Shown piece by piece: positions 48,294-61,339 of a stretch of DNA of 64,000 nt. Position numbers and translations under genes: made by a program. Where the stretch lies: the NCBI GenBank assembly GCA_038502055.1, contig JAXRKN010000042.1, positions 2,232,001 through 2,296,000 of the forward strand, in the 5' to 3' direction. Positions within the stretch are counted from its first letter, which is position 1. The number at the start of each line of letters is the position of its first letter. Under the pieces are notes generated by a model. The model worked only from the letters and a program-made list of their open reading frames with translations, searched no databases and was not told the origin of the DNA. The DNA is from Tanytarsus gracilentus. Taxonomy: Eukaryota > Arthropoda > Insecta > Diptera > Chironomidae.

Positions 48294-51200
48294 TGAAAAG
48301 AAGAAAAACTTTAAGGATTTAAATTTTTTATAAATTTAAAATAAAATTGTAATATTAAAGTTACACGACCTTGATAACCTCAATAAATTTTGCGGTATAA
48401 CAGCTTAGAAGCCTTAAAGACGCTCTTTGATGAAGCATAATAAAACGAGATAAGAACGTGTGTGTGTGTGCGCTTTAGCGGTTTCAATGAAAAATGATCT
48501 GTCTTCCCGTCATTATATGCAGAGCACATCAAATTACATCCGTGGAACATCACTACTTAATTTAATTAATGCATGTATTCAGAAAACAATTCATTGAACG
48601 ATGAATGATGAGAAAGCATGAAAAAGAAGCAATTCGGTTTGAAAGTGCCATTAATCAATCGAAGATTTCTTCTTTCTCGCGCTCCTCATGTCTTGAAAAA
48701 AGATTTTTCTTTCTATTCCGTGACTATGAAAAAATGCTTTTGAAAACGTTCAATGATGGAAAAAGTTTTGAAGCGATATTTTGTTATTTTTCTCCACACT
48801 CGACAACGACGTAAGACATTCAAGGCTTAAAAGAATTATTTAAACTTTCTCGAAAGTGCTTGAATATTTATTAGATTTCATTTTATTGATTGTGCGGTAA
48901 ATTGGTATGTTAAGAAGATTCGAAGAGAATTTACAGATAAAATCATTTTGCAGGTGATTCAATGTGTAAATTCTTACCTAAAAAATTCACAAAAAAGCCT
49001 TTCTCATTTTGATGGGATCTAAAAGCTTAAACTTACCTTCAATTTGAAGAAATATTCTCACAAATTTTTATGGAGAGATTCAAACAAAAATGAGCATAAA
49101 CAAGAAAGTATAAAAAGCTATTGTGGAGGGTGACCAGATATTTTTATCCAGGATATAAATCCAATATTTAATTTTAAGAAATTTTATAAAGATTTAAAAA
49201 ATAAAAATCAGATATTTTGCACTTTAAAGATCAAACAAGCTCAAAAGGTTCACATTTTGTATTGCTACAAAAATATGAAGAAATTTCTGTCCCGTAAAAT
49301 GTGAAATGCCTCGCAGAAATTTTAAAAATCACCTGGTGACCCAAATGGATTTGTTTGCTTTAACTGTCGAGATATTTTCACAAAAGTTGTTTTAATTTTC
49401 TTTTCAACCGAACAAATGGAAAATTTTTCTTTCATCTTTTCACTTTAAATTTTAAATATGCAAGAAATTTTTTGTGATCTCAACCGTAACGTTCTCGCTG
49501 TGTAAATTAATTTAAATTAAAATTAGCATAATAAATTTTTCTCGGTAGAATTATTAATGAATTAATTTTGTGGGAAAAGAAAAATGAATCAATTTGTCTT
49601 TTTTAATTAAAAAGAAACACGTGAAAAAATTAAGAAAATGAAAAAATTTCGCGGTGGAAACGTTTAATAATTTTGGCTCTAGAGAGCACGTGAATTTTTT
49701 TCTTACTTAATTGTTTCAATTTTGTATGTTTTTGTTTATTTTGCATACAAGGTTGTACTCTTTTATGTAAACAAGTGGCTTTGTTATCATTTTATCACAG
49801 CTTCACGAAATTACTTTGTTCTTTAACTCCTCCTCCACATTCCATGCGGAAAAATTGAATTTTATTTCGTCGCTTAGAGGAAATTTTTTTCCAAAAAATT
49901 GATTTTAAGTGTATGGCCTTGGAAATATTGATAAAAGCTTTGCTTAAACATATTCAACTTTTTGTCGTGATGAAAGAGACCCAGAAGTGAATTTTTGGAT
50001 GGGGAAAAAACAATTTAAAATTGAATAAAAGTAAAGAAAAAGTTTTATTTTATTTTTTGCCATATATACAAAAAAGTATTGTCGAGTTTAATGCAAAAGG
50101 GATGAAAAGCTTAGGACTTTAAAATGAAATACTAAAAAATAAATTTCAAACTTTTGATTTAATTTTATTTTAATAATTTTCAATTTTTTAAAACACCAAG
50201 TTTTCAACCCCTTTTTTTGGCAGAAAATAAAAAAGCACAACCCGAAACTCTTTAGACACGTTTCATATGAAAAATACTTTCTTCGTAACAAACAAAATCT
50301 AATCAATTTCTTTATTTATTCATGTTGATTTTGCATTCAAAAAAATAATTTTTTTCTTATTTCTCTGGCATTCATGCGAAAACAATTAACAATTTGCGAT
50401 GAGGAAGATCTTCAACAAACGAGTGAAAGGCGACACAAGAAATTGTAATTCAACTCCACGAGTGCTTGAAGATTATTTTTCTTCCTCTTTCGTAATTTTT
50501 TTCATTATTTATTTCGCTGAACACTGGAGAAGGGTTTGAAATAAAAAAAAAATTGTTTAGCGCGCGAGTGAAAAAGGAAAAACTTTTTTTCTCTCGCTTG
50601 CAAATTAAGAGTGTTAAAAATTGTAAAATAATTAACAGCTACGCGAATGAGAACTCATTTAATTGTCAATCATTCGATAGTACTTATCGAACTCCTTAAA
50701 ACGTGATTATGCTCGGCTGAACTTTGAGTCTTTGAAGATAAAATATTGTCAATAGAGAAGAAAATTATAGTCCTCAGTATTTTGAATTTTATGGCATGAG
50801 AAGATGATTTTTATAAATTTGGAATCCAATAAATTTCACAAAATAAAGAGAAATCCATTTCCAAAGATGTTGAAAATCTTTTTTTTTCCAAAATCATTGT
50901 TATTTGCTCACACTCGATGATTTGAGCTTTTTCCTCCCCGCAAAGAAGTTCTAACGAACTGAAAAGACATCCGAAGGACTTGAAAATCTTTGCAAGTTTA
51001 CAATTGAATTCTCATCACGTTTTGTCACGACCGAAAGTAAAGGATTCTAGCGGATATAAAACATTTAAAATGAAATTTTATAGGAGAGTCATTCGACTAA
51101 AATTAATGTGACGCGTGTGTCATCTAACTTTGCAAAGAGCTTATAAGAAAAAGTAATTTCATGAACTTTTTCAATTCGTCATGATGCATCCGACTCGCTC

Positions 51201-52278
51201 ATTTACTCCGAGTTTTTATACAACTCAATCAAACAAAAAAAGGACAGCGATCGAAAAGGATTTTTTGAGTCATTCAATTTAGCTTTTGGTAATCAGTCAA
51301 GAGAAAATGGACAAAAGGGTCAAGCTCGCGACGCGTGATTTGTTTCTTGATATTTTCGGAGTCTTTTGAGTTATTTAAAAAGAAATAAATTGAAATTTAA
51401 GGAGGGTGCGAAAAACTGGAAGGAAAAAATAAATATTTAATTTATCAAGAAAAAAATATTTATTTTCTGAAAAAGTTCTTGAAAAAAAACTGAATTTTTT
51501 TATTTGGATTTCTTAAGGTGCTACAAATCTCATAAACAGTCAAACCATGCCGACAGCCTTAACAAGAAATGTTATACAATATTTAACGAAGTAAACACTT
51601 CCTGCGAAATTTATTAACAAGTTTCCTTTCTTCTTTAAGAATTTCTCGCCTCAATGTACTCCGGATCCGATTGTGAGATCAACACGAGAAGCGAGATTGA
51701 AAATAATCATTTCACACAATAAAAGATTTTCTCTGGCAATCTTTACACTCAATTTCGTATATATAAGACTTCTCTTCTCAATGTCCACACACAATCGATA
51801 TTCAATTTATCGAAAACGATATCTATTGGCATCGTTTGGGAAATTTCAATGGAAAAGACAAATAAAGTTTCGAATGTTAGGAATATTTTGTTAAATATTT
51901 GATGAACGAAAATTAAATGCTGACGGGTCTTAAAATTGTGAGATTAAAAATAAATAATTCCATTTTAATCCAGGAATTTCAAATAAATTTTGTCATCTTA
52001 AAAATGATTAATGTTTTAAACCTCGAATCGACTCATGATATGAAATTTTCTTTTCAAATTTAAAAAATCTCATTTCAACAGTCACCAATAAATTTTATTC
52101 ACACAACGAACGTGATAGAGCAGAAAGTAAATTCCATCACTCTTCTCACACTGATCTTTACACAACGCCCACGTGAGATTTAAAATGAAACATTCATAGC
52201 CTTTTATTTGCACACATTTCTTGTGCAAATAGTTTTATCGTTCTGATTCACTCTAACCGTAACCTAATATTTTTTCAG
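48294..52278. other. non-coding DNA upstream of the SPR coding exons
   Basis: AT-rich. No gene recognised. It is probably SPR intron or upstream DNA. Confidence 0.4.
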
Positions 52279-55200
52279 ACTTCACACATATATTCGCCCA
52301 CTGACTATTGCACACACATCACGGTTTGGTGCCTAAGTAAACATTGCGCTTAAAAACATAAACTAAAAGGGAGGCGCCGAAAGAGATAAAAGCGATTTTT
52401 GGAAGGCCAGAGTTTGATATTTTAGAAGTTAAAGTGGAGACGACTAAATTTATTTCACATACACACAATAAAAGTGAATTTACTAGCAGCACGTCCGGAA
52501 CAACTATGGAGCTCGAAGAAGAAACTTTTCTATTCAACCAGACCACACCGCAGTTGGTGTTCGAGAACAGCTCAAATGATGTCGACGCCACATTAGATGG
52601 CTCCATCGATGCAGCTTATGATAATTTTAGTTACCTCATTTGTCCTGTAAATAATTTTACATATCTCAATGTGACGTGCGAGCCAACATTCGAACTTTCG
52701 CTTCCGTTGTTAGGTAATTGAAAAAAATAAAAATTAATTCGCTAATGATGAGAACGCAAAAAGATTTCGCAAAAATTTGTTAAAGGTTTCACTGCCTTTA
52801 ATTAGTTGTTGCGATGGCGATCGAAGGTACGACACTCCAATTATTGAATTTTTATTTATTGGCCCTCAATATATTTCAATAATAAAAGCTCTTGATTGTT
52901 CTATGATTTTTAATAAAAGCAGTTTTATGAAATACCAAGAAGTGAAGCTCATCATCGTCCCTTACAACAGATGAACATTTTATATTGTACATGATTGTTT
53001 ATAGTCCACTCCATCATTATCTCTTTTTACAACCAGGTTATATTGCACCTATTTTCATCATCATAACCCTCATCGCAAACTCCGCAATTGTTGTTGTGCT
53101 GTCTCGAAAGAACATGCAGACACCAACTAATGCAGTTCTGTTGGGTAAGTAGCTCCTTTGAATATTTAACAAGTTAATGAAATTCTTCATCATGCAAATG
53201 TATATGAGAAGCGTGCAAGAATGTTAAAGAATGAGAGAATGATAAAAAAAGAGATACAAATGAGTGCTTGGGAAAATTAAGGAGCTTTTGCGTTTTGGTA
53301 AGAAGAGAAAAGTTTATGCATGTAACCATGACTTATGTTCGAGGGATGGAGACTGAAAATTTGAAGTTTTCTTTGCTTTACAGATTGAAAAAATTGTAGA
53401 AGAATAAAACTTTTTTCTTTTTTTGTCTAAGCGTCAAATTCGATCGTGATTTAATAAGCCGATGAAAACTTTTAAACTTATTTTGCTGTCAGCTTTTGAA
53501 AGATTAAAAGTTTTCTTTGCAGTTTAGTCTTGTCGCTTTTTAAAAGATAGAATATGTGAATTTCCACCCTTATGGTGCACAAAATACGAAAAACTTTGTC
53601 TTCATGCGAGTAAAATTTTTATTAGATTCGAAAGTTTTTGCTATTTTAAAAATAAAAAATTTATCATCTCCCTAAGCTTGACATCCATTAATTGTTTCTT
53701 TTTTAGCAAATAATTTTTCCTTGTAAGTTTTACAGACGTGTTTCTTTCATTTCACCCCAAGAGTCTTTCTCTGAAGATAAAGCAATAAATTAATTTTCTC
53801 TCCATTAAGAATTTTTATGCACGTCTTGGTTATTCACTAAGCTACTTTTAATTATTTCAGTCGCAATTCTGTAGTGAATTCTCAAGTGCGTTAGTCATAA
53901 AAATTTCATTAAACTCACGACGCGTCTTGTGCGGTAGTGAAAAAAAAATAAAGTCAATGTCATGAAGGAGGAGAAGAAGTTGAGTTGGAACTCGAAGTCA
54001 TGTCTTTTAGGAGAAAACATTAACATTTTATGTTAAACATTCCTCGCAATTTGCTCTTCACTCACATTTCATGAATAAATAAAAATTCTCTTTCAAGTTC
54101 ATTGTTTGCAAACTAATTTTTATTCTCTTGTTGCAGGGATGGCTGTTTGTGATATGCTGACGATACTTTTCCCCGCGCCGGGTCTGATATACATGTTCAC
54201 ATTAAGGAATCATGATCGGCCGCTTGGTCCTCTTGCGATTTGTTACTTTTATTACTTTTTTAATGAAACAGTTCCTTCACTCTTTCATACCGCCAGTATT
54301 TGGTTAACAGTCGCTCTTGCCTTCCAGCGGTAAGTCTCTGGTCTTTTAGATCTGAATTTTTCATGAACGTCCGCATGGTTGGCGAATTTATGAGCCTCGA
54401 GTGCTCGAAACTGCTTTGTGATATTTCCTTTTGGGATCGAACTTTTTTTATGGGACATTAATCGAAAATTTATTATTCAATTGAATTTTCAACGGTTCGA
54501 ATAATTTTAAATTTTATTTGTCTCTTTTTTAAAATTCATTTTTAAATTGTGACGTTAAAAAATTGTAAAATCAATCACTCTCGAATGCACTCAGAGATTT
54601 TTTAAAAATTTCAGCAGTTCATGCTACACTGGGCAAAAAGGATTTTCCTATTTAATCTCTAAATTTTTTCATTTTTTGTTTAGGTACATTTACGTGTGCC
54701 ATGCGCCTCTGGCGAGAATTTTTCTCACAATGGAAAAAGTGAGACGAGGAATCATCTACATCGTTGTGGCCGCCATCATTCATCAGAGTACTCGCTTTTT
54801 TGACGTGTAAGCTATTAATTCATATTCTCTTATTTTGGAATGCTCTAATTCTTCTCTCACAATTGATTTTGAACAGTGTATTCATACCGCTGGATGTTGT
54901 GTGGAATGGAGACAGATATACGGTGTGCCATCAAGCTCAAGCGGATTGGGTAAATGAGTGGATAGGAGAAGACATCTACTATACGTCATACTTTATGTTC
55001 CGCGTCGTATTTGTCCATCTATTGCCGTGTACATTTCTCATCGTGCTGAACATCCTGCTCTTTCGAACGATGCGACATGCACAGCAAAAGCGACAAAAGC
55101 TATTTGATAAATGCTGCAAAAAGTCGAAGCGAGCAAACGATAAAAATTGCACGACTTACATGCTGATCATTGTCGTATCAGTTTTCTTGATTGTGGAAAT

Positions 55201-55531
55201 ACCTTTAGCGATTATTACCGCATTACATGTGTTTAGTACGCTTTTTAGTAATTTCCTCGACTATCGGATAGCCAATATTTGTATCCTTCTCGCCAACTTC
55301 TTCCTCATTCTCTCGTATCCGGTGAATTTTGCTCTCTACTGCGGCATGAGTCGACAATTTCGTGAAACTTTTCGAGAAATTTTTTTTAAACGATCTTTAT
55401 CAACGAATGGTAACAATGTCACGACGATAATGGGCGGCAGTCGAAAGAATCCGGAAATGTCATACTCAAGATACTCGATAGTGAATACAAATGGGCCTCG
55501 AACAAATGCAACCAACGAAACGGTTCTATAA
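52279..55531 (+). CDS. SPR: sex peptide / myoinhibitory peptide receptor, class A GPCR (428 aa; coding part starts at 52506)
   Basis: The exon opening at 52279 follows TATTTTTTCAG and is 5' UTR to 52505. The first ATG, 52506, is the start. Coding exons 52506-52713, 53037-53144, 54137-54329, 54684-54806 and 54877-55531 give 428 residues, close to the usual length of about 435. The extracellular N-terminus has five N-glycosylation sequons (Asn11, 21, 40, 50, 55). Seven membrane segments follow, with Asn84 (1.50), Asp111 (2.50), a Cys141-Cys228 disulphide pair and QRY (169-171) in place of DRY. Late motifs are VFLIVEIPLA in TM6 and SYPVNFALY in TM7, then CGMSRQFRETF at the cytoplasmic end. FPAPGLIYM after TM2 and the QRYIYVCHAP stretch are diagnostic of the SPR/MIP-receptor family. 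The receptor acts on neuronal plasma membranes, is Gi-coupled in known cases, and has myoinhibitory peptides as its ancestral ligand. Confidence 0.93.
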
Positions 55532-58500
55532 AAAAGCTTTTCTTTTATATGTTGATAAAATTGGCTTTAGACTAAGTTGAATCTCATTCTAACATTCATC
55601 ATCTTTATCATCGTGCATTTGTGTGGTTTGTCTGTATGAGTTATGATCTAGAAAAGAACTTTTTTCTCCCTCTTCTCTTTTTTTTATGGCCAAAGGCAGA
55701 AATATTTCATCAAAAGCTTTTTATTTCTTCCCCATTCAAACTTAAATGCGAGACATTTTTGTAAGGAAATTTTATGGGATGATTTCATAATTTATTCACA
55801 TATTATTATTTTTTTGAAGCATCTAAACATTACTTTAATCTTTGATCCTCTTATAATGGAATGTCAGATGAAAATTTATAAAAATATCCTGAAGCGGATT
55901 GAGAAAAAATTTACACGTGCATTAAGAGAGCTTTAAGATTATTTAAAGCTTTAAAATGTGAGCTACATTTTTACTGTTTTTATTTGCTTTTCAAAATTTT
56001 TTCTTATTTTTTACAAAGCTTTTAAAAGCTCTTTATTTTAAAGCTTTTTAAGTTATTTAATAAATTTATTTCTAAGTTTTTAAAATCATGTTGACACTTT
56101 TTCTCTTACAATTAAAAAACTTCAAATTAAAAACTTAAGTTTTATTTTACTTGAAGAACTTTTATTATTTTTTCTTACTTAGTAACAAAAAAGCTCATAA
56201 TACTCGTCAATTTCTTAAATTGTTTCAGTGAAAGCTCGAGAACATTTTCTGACATTCTCATTAAGCTCTCGTTAAATTCTTTTACTCTTCAAACTTTCTT
56301 CTTTCGCCGTTTTGTACAACTTTGTACACGCTATGGAACTTTCTTATTGTCTGAATCTTCAATGCCTGTATCGCTTGCCACAATTCTTCTTGTTGTCTCA
56401 ATACAATTATCTCGTTCGCACACAATGTTGAAAATTAATTATTAATCTCTCTGAAGTATCAATTACCGAGAGGAGAGAGAAGAGGAAATCGAAAACAATA
56501 AAATTGTATGCGATATAAAGATAATTATTGTCTTTGAATTATTTGAATTAATACCGTATTAATGATGGTGGCGATTAATAATACAACGAAAGAGGATATG
56601 ACGATTTTCCGCACGAGAAGTAAAAGTTCCTTTGTCACTTAGTCACAATTACCCAAACCACCACTTATTTCGCATTATGCTTTGGTTTTGGCTGCTAATC
56701 TTCTTATTCACCTCGCATGAGAATTTAGGTATTTTGAGGGTGTTCTACACGCAAATCCTTTACTTGTAACATTTTGTGGTATAAAAATGAGAAAAAGGTT
56801 GGGACACTCGAAAATACAATTTTATGAGATTGTCAAAAAAAGTTGTCAAATGTTAATCAGTGTCCTCTCATATTTTTCATGTTAGCTTTACCATTCATGT
56901 CATTTACACAATGAATTAAGTTCATCCAAAACTACTACAAAGATAAGGAGAAGCACTCAAATGCTGTTTTCGTAACCCACTTTTACAAACGGATCCTTTC
57001 TATGTCTCTATTGCCCACATGATGATTTCGATCATCAGCATGTTCTCGACACATTTCACTTTCTGTCCTTTTTCAGCCTTTAAGCTATTAAAGAATTTTC
57101 TTACCTTTAGCACAAACACACATCTACTGCTAATGGCATTGATTTCTATGCTAAACGACTTACATCCCTCACTCTATGCCTCCAAGCATCCGCCATAAAT
57201 CACTGATAAATTTTAATGAAAAGCTTTCAATCTTCTTCGTGATGATACTTTACTTTTTTTGCCATTCATTCTTCTGAAAAATTATTTTTTGTGCAACATG
57301 ATTTTCTGTAAAAATTAGTTTTGCACATAAGTTTTCACAGTTAATTTTTGAAGAAATTTTTTTCAACCCATATTTGAAATTTAAACGTTTTGCAAAGTTG
57401 ACTAATAAGAAACGGAAAATTAATCCTGAACGATGGAGTCACGCAATTTATGTTGAAAATAATAAATTTCATTTGATGGCAAATATTGAGGTAGGTTTGT
57501 GCGCACAAAAATTGAGTTTGGCGAGAAGGGAACAATAATACTCATATTTATTACCGAACAATTGCTGCTTTTTACTTTATTTTTCGCACACTCACATGTA
57601 TTGCTCAATGAATGTTGAACACTTAATGCTTTCTGTCACGAAGTTGTGATCACAATTTGCTGATAATAATTAATGCGATATTTTGTTTTAATGTTTGTCA
57701 ACTGTTAATACCCCCAGTGAGAGCAAATGAACTGCGAAATGGATCAAGGTGAAAATTTATTATTATTTTATATCGCTGTAAAATACTTTTTATTACTCCC
57801 AGAGAGTTGGTATCGGAAAATTGTTAAAATGCAAATTGAGCCCCCGAGAAAAAAATGTTTTAAAATTTTTCCGATTCCATTAACCATGAAAAGATTCTTC
57901 TTTTGTGTTTCATGAGAGAGAAAAAGGATGAAATCTCATAAAAAGTAAAAGTAAAAGAAGATTTTGAATTCTTTTTATGCCTTCAACGAAGCATGAAAAA
58001 TAGATCAGATTCTGAAAATGTGTATGATGTTGCTAAATGTGCTTAAAATGAGCGATGAAGAAAAATTTAAGCTCATTTCTTTCAACATCATATGATGCCC
58101 CTAAAAAATATAAATTTTCAAGAGCACTGAAAGAGTCGAAAATTATATGAAAAGTAATTTTTTAGCTGAGAGTAAATTAATAAAAAAATCTAGTTGATAT
58201 CAAAGAGATAAAAAATGATTAATATTTTAATATAAAATTTTTAACATGCTTGAAAAAAGTCATCAATGTTTTCGTGCTCTCCCCACAACTCTCATGTGAA
58301 ATTGTACATAAATAAATATTAAATTATGATAATTGAATTAGCTGAAAAAATGGGTTTTTATTGAGAGAAAAAAATTTATGTGACTCAAATGAAAATTTTA
58401 TATCGAAAAACGATGACGTTTAACGTCTAAGAAGAATATTGGAATTTTATGAAATAAAACATGCATGATCTGCTGATGGTGCAATATTGAAAATGCAGCA

Positions 58501-59430
58501 GAAAAGATTAAAACTATCGAGAGTGAAGAAAAGCTGAATAATGATTTATTGAGAGGTTTCTTATTGACTCAATTTTCAAAATGAGAAATTTAAAACTTTA
58601 GTTCACAAAAATATTTTTGTTTGTTGAAATTTTTTAAAAACATTTTAATTGGACAAACATCCATCTGCAGGATTGCATCAATTAAATTTTTTGTTATCCG
58701 AATCATCAACAAACAATGTAGAATAAATCTATAAAATTTTAATTTCCTCTTTTTAAAATGCATCCTCAGTAGAAAATGCAACGTTATTAAAATTGTTATT
58801 GAAGCAGTTGATAGTTAGAAGGTATTTTCGTAATCAAAGCAGGACTCATGAAATTAAACAAAAAACCACAAAGGGAAATATAAACGAGGTCAATATGGAT
58901 TAATTTCACTATTAAAACTATGGATGTGACCTGAGAACTTATCAATTTTGCAGTCCAACAAACAGTGACACATTCATGCACATAAATCAGTTTGATATTA
59001 AATGACATAACGTTGTTAACGACCAAAATGTATTACTGATAAAATGTTATCAGGTTTCACGATCATAATTGGAATTCTTTATGTAATAAAGTCTATTGTA
59101 TCAACAAAAAAAATCTGTTCATATTTTCTTTGCATGCAAGCTTTTTTCCGTTACAGACGACGGCGATCTAATAAAATTGATGTCATTATTTTAAATTTCA
59201 TTATCTTTTTCTCTCTGTCGACGACAAACCTTAAAGGGGTGAAAGAGTTTTTGAAACTTTCACGAAAAAAGTTAACTTCACGTTTTTTTTTCAAAATTTT
59301 GTTTCGAATTAAATTTCCGCATGAATAATTTTATCGTTTTTAAATTCTAACACGAACGTGCACGTGTCAAAAAGTCATTTGACAAATTTTCTGATTATTC
59401 GGCAAAATTATTGCGAAATTTAATAATGGA
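55532..59430. other. non-coding DNA between SPR and COQ3
   Basis: It begins with the SPR 3' UTR (extent unknown). No other gene recognised. It contains one transposon-end remnant at 56971-56995. Confidence 0.45.
56971..56995 (+). mobile_element. remnant or solo end of the GCGTAACCCAC element family
   Basis: CGTAACCCACTTTTACAAAC and the following GGATC match the left end of the 45.7 kb element (CGTAACCCACTTGTAACAGATC), with small differences. No matching right end was seen nearby. Confidence 0.5.
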
Positions 59431-59436
59431 ACACAC

Positions 59437-59471
59437 TCAGTTCACTTTTTGCTTTTCTCGCGTCCACACAT
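59437..59471 (+). promoter_or_regulatory. Inr + DPE core promoter of COQ3
   Basis: TCAGTT at 59437-59442 gives +1 at A59439. Positions +28 to +33 (59466-59471) read ACACAT, a full match to the degenerate DPE consensus. A non-coding first exon follows and ends at a strong AAG|GTGAGT donor (exon end 59650), with no ATG inside it. Confidence 0.6.
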
Positions 59472-59650
59472 AAAAGAACAATTCAAATCAAAGAAGAATC
59501 ATTTCAATTGATTCCATACTCACACCTCTGTACGCATTTATTTCGTTGAAGATTTTTTGCTTTTACTTCAATAAGACGCAATAAAACACTAACGATTTAT
59601 TGTCGAAAATCTTTTTGCAAAAACAATTTTTTTGATTAATTAAAAACAAG

Positions 59651-60376
59651 GTGAGTGCACCAGGATTTTTAAAAAATAAAAAGTTTGTTACAATTTTAAA
59701 CTGTTGTATACAAATTTAATTTTTATTTTTCGCTCAAGTCAAATCTCTTGTAAAAATTTAAATAATTGCACGCAAAAAAATCACGTGCTTCTGTTTAATG
59801 AACGCTTCTTTGAAATGATTTTTTCTGAATTGACCAGAAACGTATCGATATAAATAGCCACATGTGGAGAAACAAAAGCTCTAAATTTTTTTTTTTAAAA
59901 CTCTCATGAGAACGAAAACATTTTTTTTTGTGTTGAAATTCTATTGCCCTCGTAGCACATGAATCCTAATTTGGTGTTATTTTAATTTGAATTCAATTCG
60001 AACTAAATTAGTTCATTTGAACCAAATAGTTCAAATTTTGAGCTCAATTTGAACTCGCTGTGCTACGAGGGTGAGATTATCTTAATTAATTTTTCTTATT
60101 GATGAATAAGTAAAAAATCTTACAAAATAAAAGAAGGGATAAAATCTTGCGGGATAAAAAATTCGCGAAAAAATAATTTTACTATAAATACGTTAACGCT
60201 TTAAATCAGAAAATTAGTTGAGAGTTATTGTTGGTTTCGATTAAACACTTTTATTTTTATCTCTCTGATTTCTTTCGACATTTGAAAGTACATACATGTA
60301 AGTTTGTACTATGAAAGTTTTTTATATTTTTCATAAGTTTTATTTTGAATTAAATTAAAATTTCTATTTCTCTTAG
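59651..60376 (+). other. 5' UTR intron of COQ3 containing a MITE
   Basis: The donor GTGAGT is at 59651 and the acceptor TTTCTCTTAG ends at 60376. The acceptor exon reaches the COQ3 ATG after 19 nt. A 125-bp MITE lies inside the intron. Confidence 0.55.
59947..60071. mobile_element. short MITE, 125 bp, 13-bp perfect TIRs
   Basis: CCCTCGTAGCACA at 59947-59959 is exactly inverted at 60059-60071. The interior is AT-rich with repeated GTTCAAATT/AATTTGAACT motifs that could fold further. There is no ORF. No target-site duplication was convincing, so the superfamily is left open. Confidence 0.75.
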
Positions 60377-60395
60377 TTAAATTAAATTTTCCATC

Positions 60396-61213
60396 ATGAC
60401 AACATCAAAGCCCCATCTTGATCCTGAACAATACAATATCATGTCAAGAATCGCAAACGACTGGTGGGGTCCAACGAGTCACATGTATCCACTAATTGCA
60501 ATGAATAAAGTTCGAGTTCCTTTCGTGTGTCAGCAATTGGCTAAACTTGGTAAAATCAAGGACGCAAATGCACCAAACGCTCTCGAAGGAATTAAAATTC
60601 TTGATGTCGGCTGTGGCGGTGGAATTTTATCGGAAGCACTCGCAGAATTGAATGCAACCGTCGTTGGAATTGAACCCGTTGATAAAGGTAAAAATATTAA
60701 TTAAATTTTGAAATATTTCTAACTTTTTTAAAAACAGTTTGTGAGGCAGCTAAAGCTCACGTAAGAAATCAACCAAAAATCTCAAAAAATATCACATATC
60801 TCTGCGAAACAATTGAAGAGCATTGCAAGCTCTATCCACAAACATATGACGCAATAATTGTTAGTGAAGTGATCGAACATGTTGAAGATAAAGATTCATT
60901 AGTGAAATCATGCTCGGTGGCTTTAAAAGAGGATGGCAACTTGTTTGTTACATGTCCAAATAAAACAATAACTTCCTTGATTTTTGTTCACATCCTCTTT
61001 ACGCTAATTCTTAATGTCATTGAGAGACATAGTCATAAATTTAGTTGGTTCATTCATCACGATACGTTGGCTCAAATGGTGGCAAAATATGGCATGCATA
61101 TGGAGTATTTACGCGGATTATTTTATCTTCCCATCTTCGGAGAATGGTTTGTTATCAAATATACAGCACTTTACTACATGGCTCACTTCCAGATGGATAA
61201 AAAGAAAAAATGA
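60396..61213 (+). CDS. COQ3: ubiquinone biosynthesis O-methyltransferase COQ3 (255 aa, two coding exons)
   Basis: Exons 60396-60687 and 60738-61213 join in frame across a 50-nt intron to 255 residues. It is a Rossmann-fold SAM-dependent methyltransferase of the UbiG/COQ3 family: SAM loop ILDVGCGGGILSEAL (about 68-82), SEVIEHV with Glu141, Glu144 and His145 at the position of the family's metal-binding EXXEH, then a hydrophobic segment (TSLIFVHILFTL) and WFIHHDTLAQMV. COQ3 performs both O-methylations of coenzyme Q synthesis on the matrix side of the inner mitochondrial membrane. The start is fixed by an in-frame TAA at 60378, between the splice acceptor and the ATG. The protein therefore begins almost at the conserved core and lacks the long mitochondrial presequence of most eukaryotic COQ3 proteins. 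Confidence 0.92.
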
Positions 61214-61315
61214 TTATTATTTGAAATTGCAATTTTGAAATGTTTCAAAATTTTGGAAATTGGTTTAAATTATATATATATTTTTTGTGTAATAGCAATT
61301 AAATAATGTAAAATC

Positions 61316-61321
61316 AATAAA
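61316..61321 (+). terminator. polyadenylation signal of COQ3
   Basis: AATAAA lies 103 nt after the stop codon. Confidence 0.65.
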
Positions 61322-61339
61322 GAATATCTTTAATACTGT

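Noticed and set aside
52434..52505. Upstream extension of the SPR reading frame before 52506
   Set aside because: The frame is open back to 52368 but contains no ATG, and the first ATG of the exon is 52506. The stretch is therefore treated as 5' UTR.
52777..52974. 65-codon ORF between SPR exons 1 and 2
   Set aside because: It lies in an intron bounded by clear GT-AG sites that join conserved receptor sequence.
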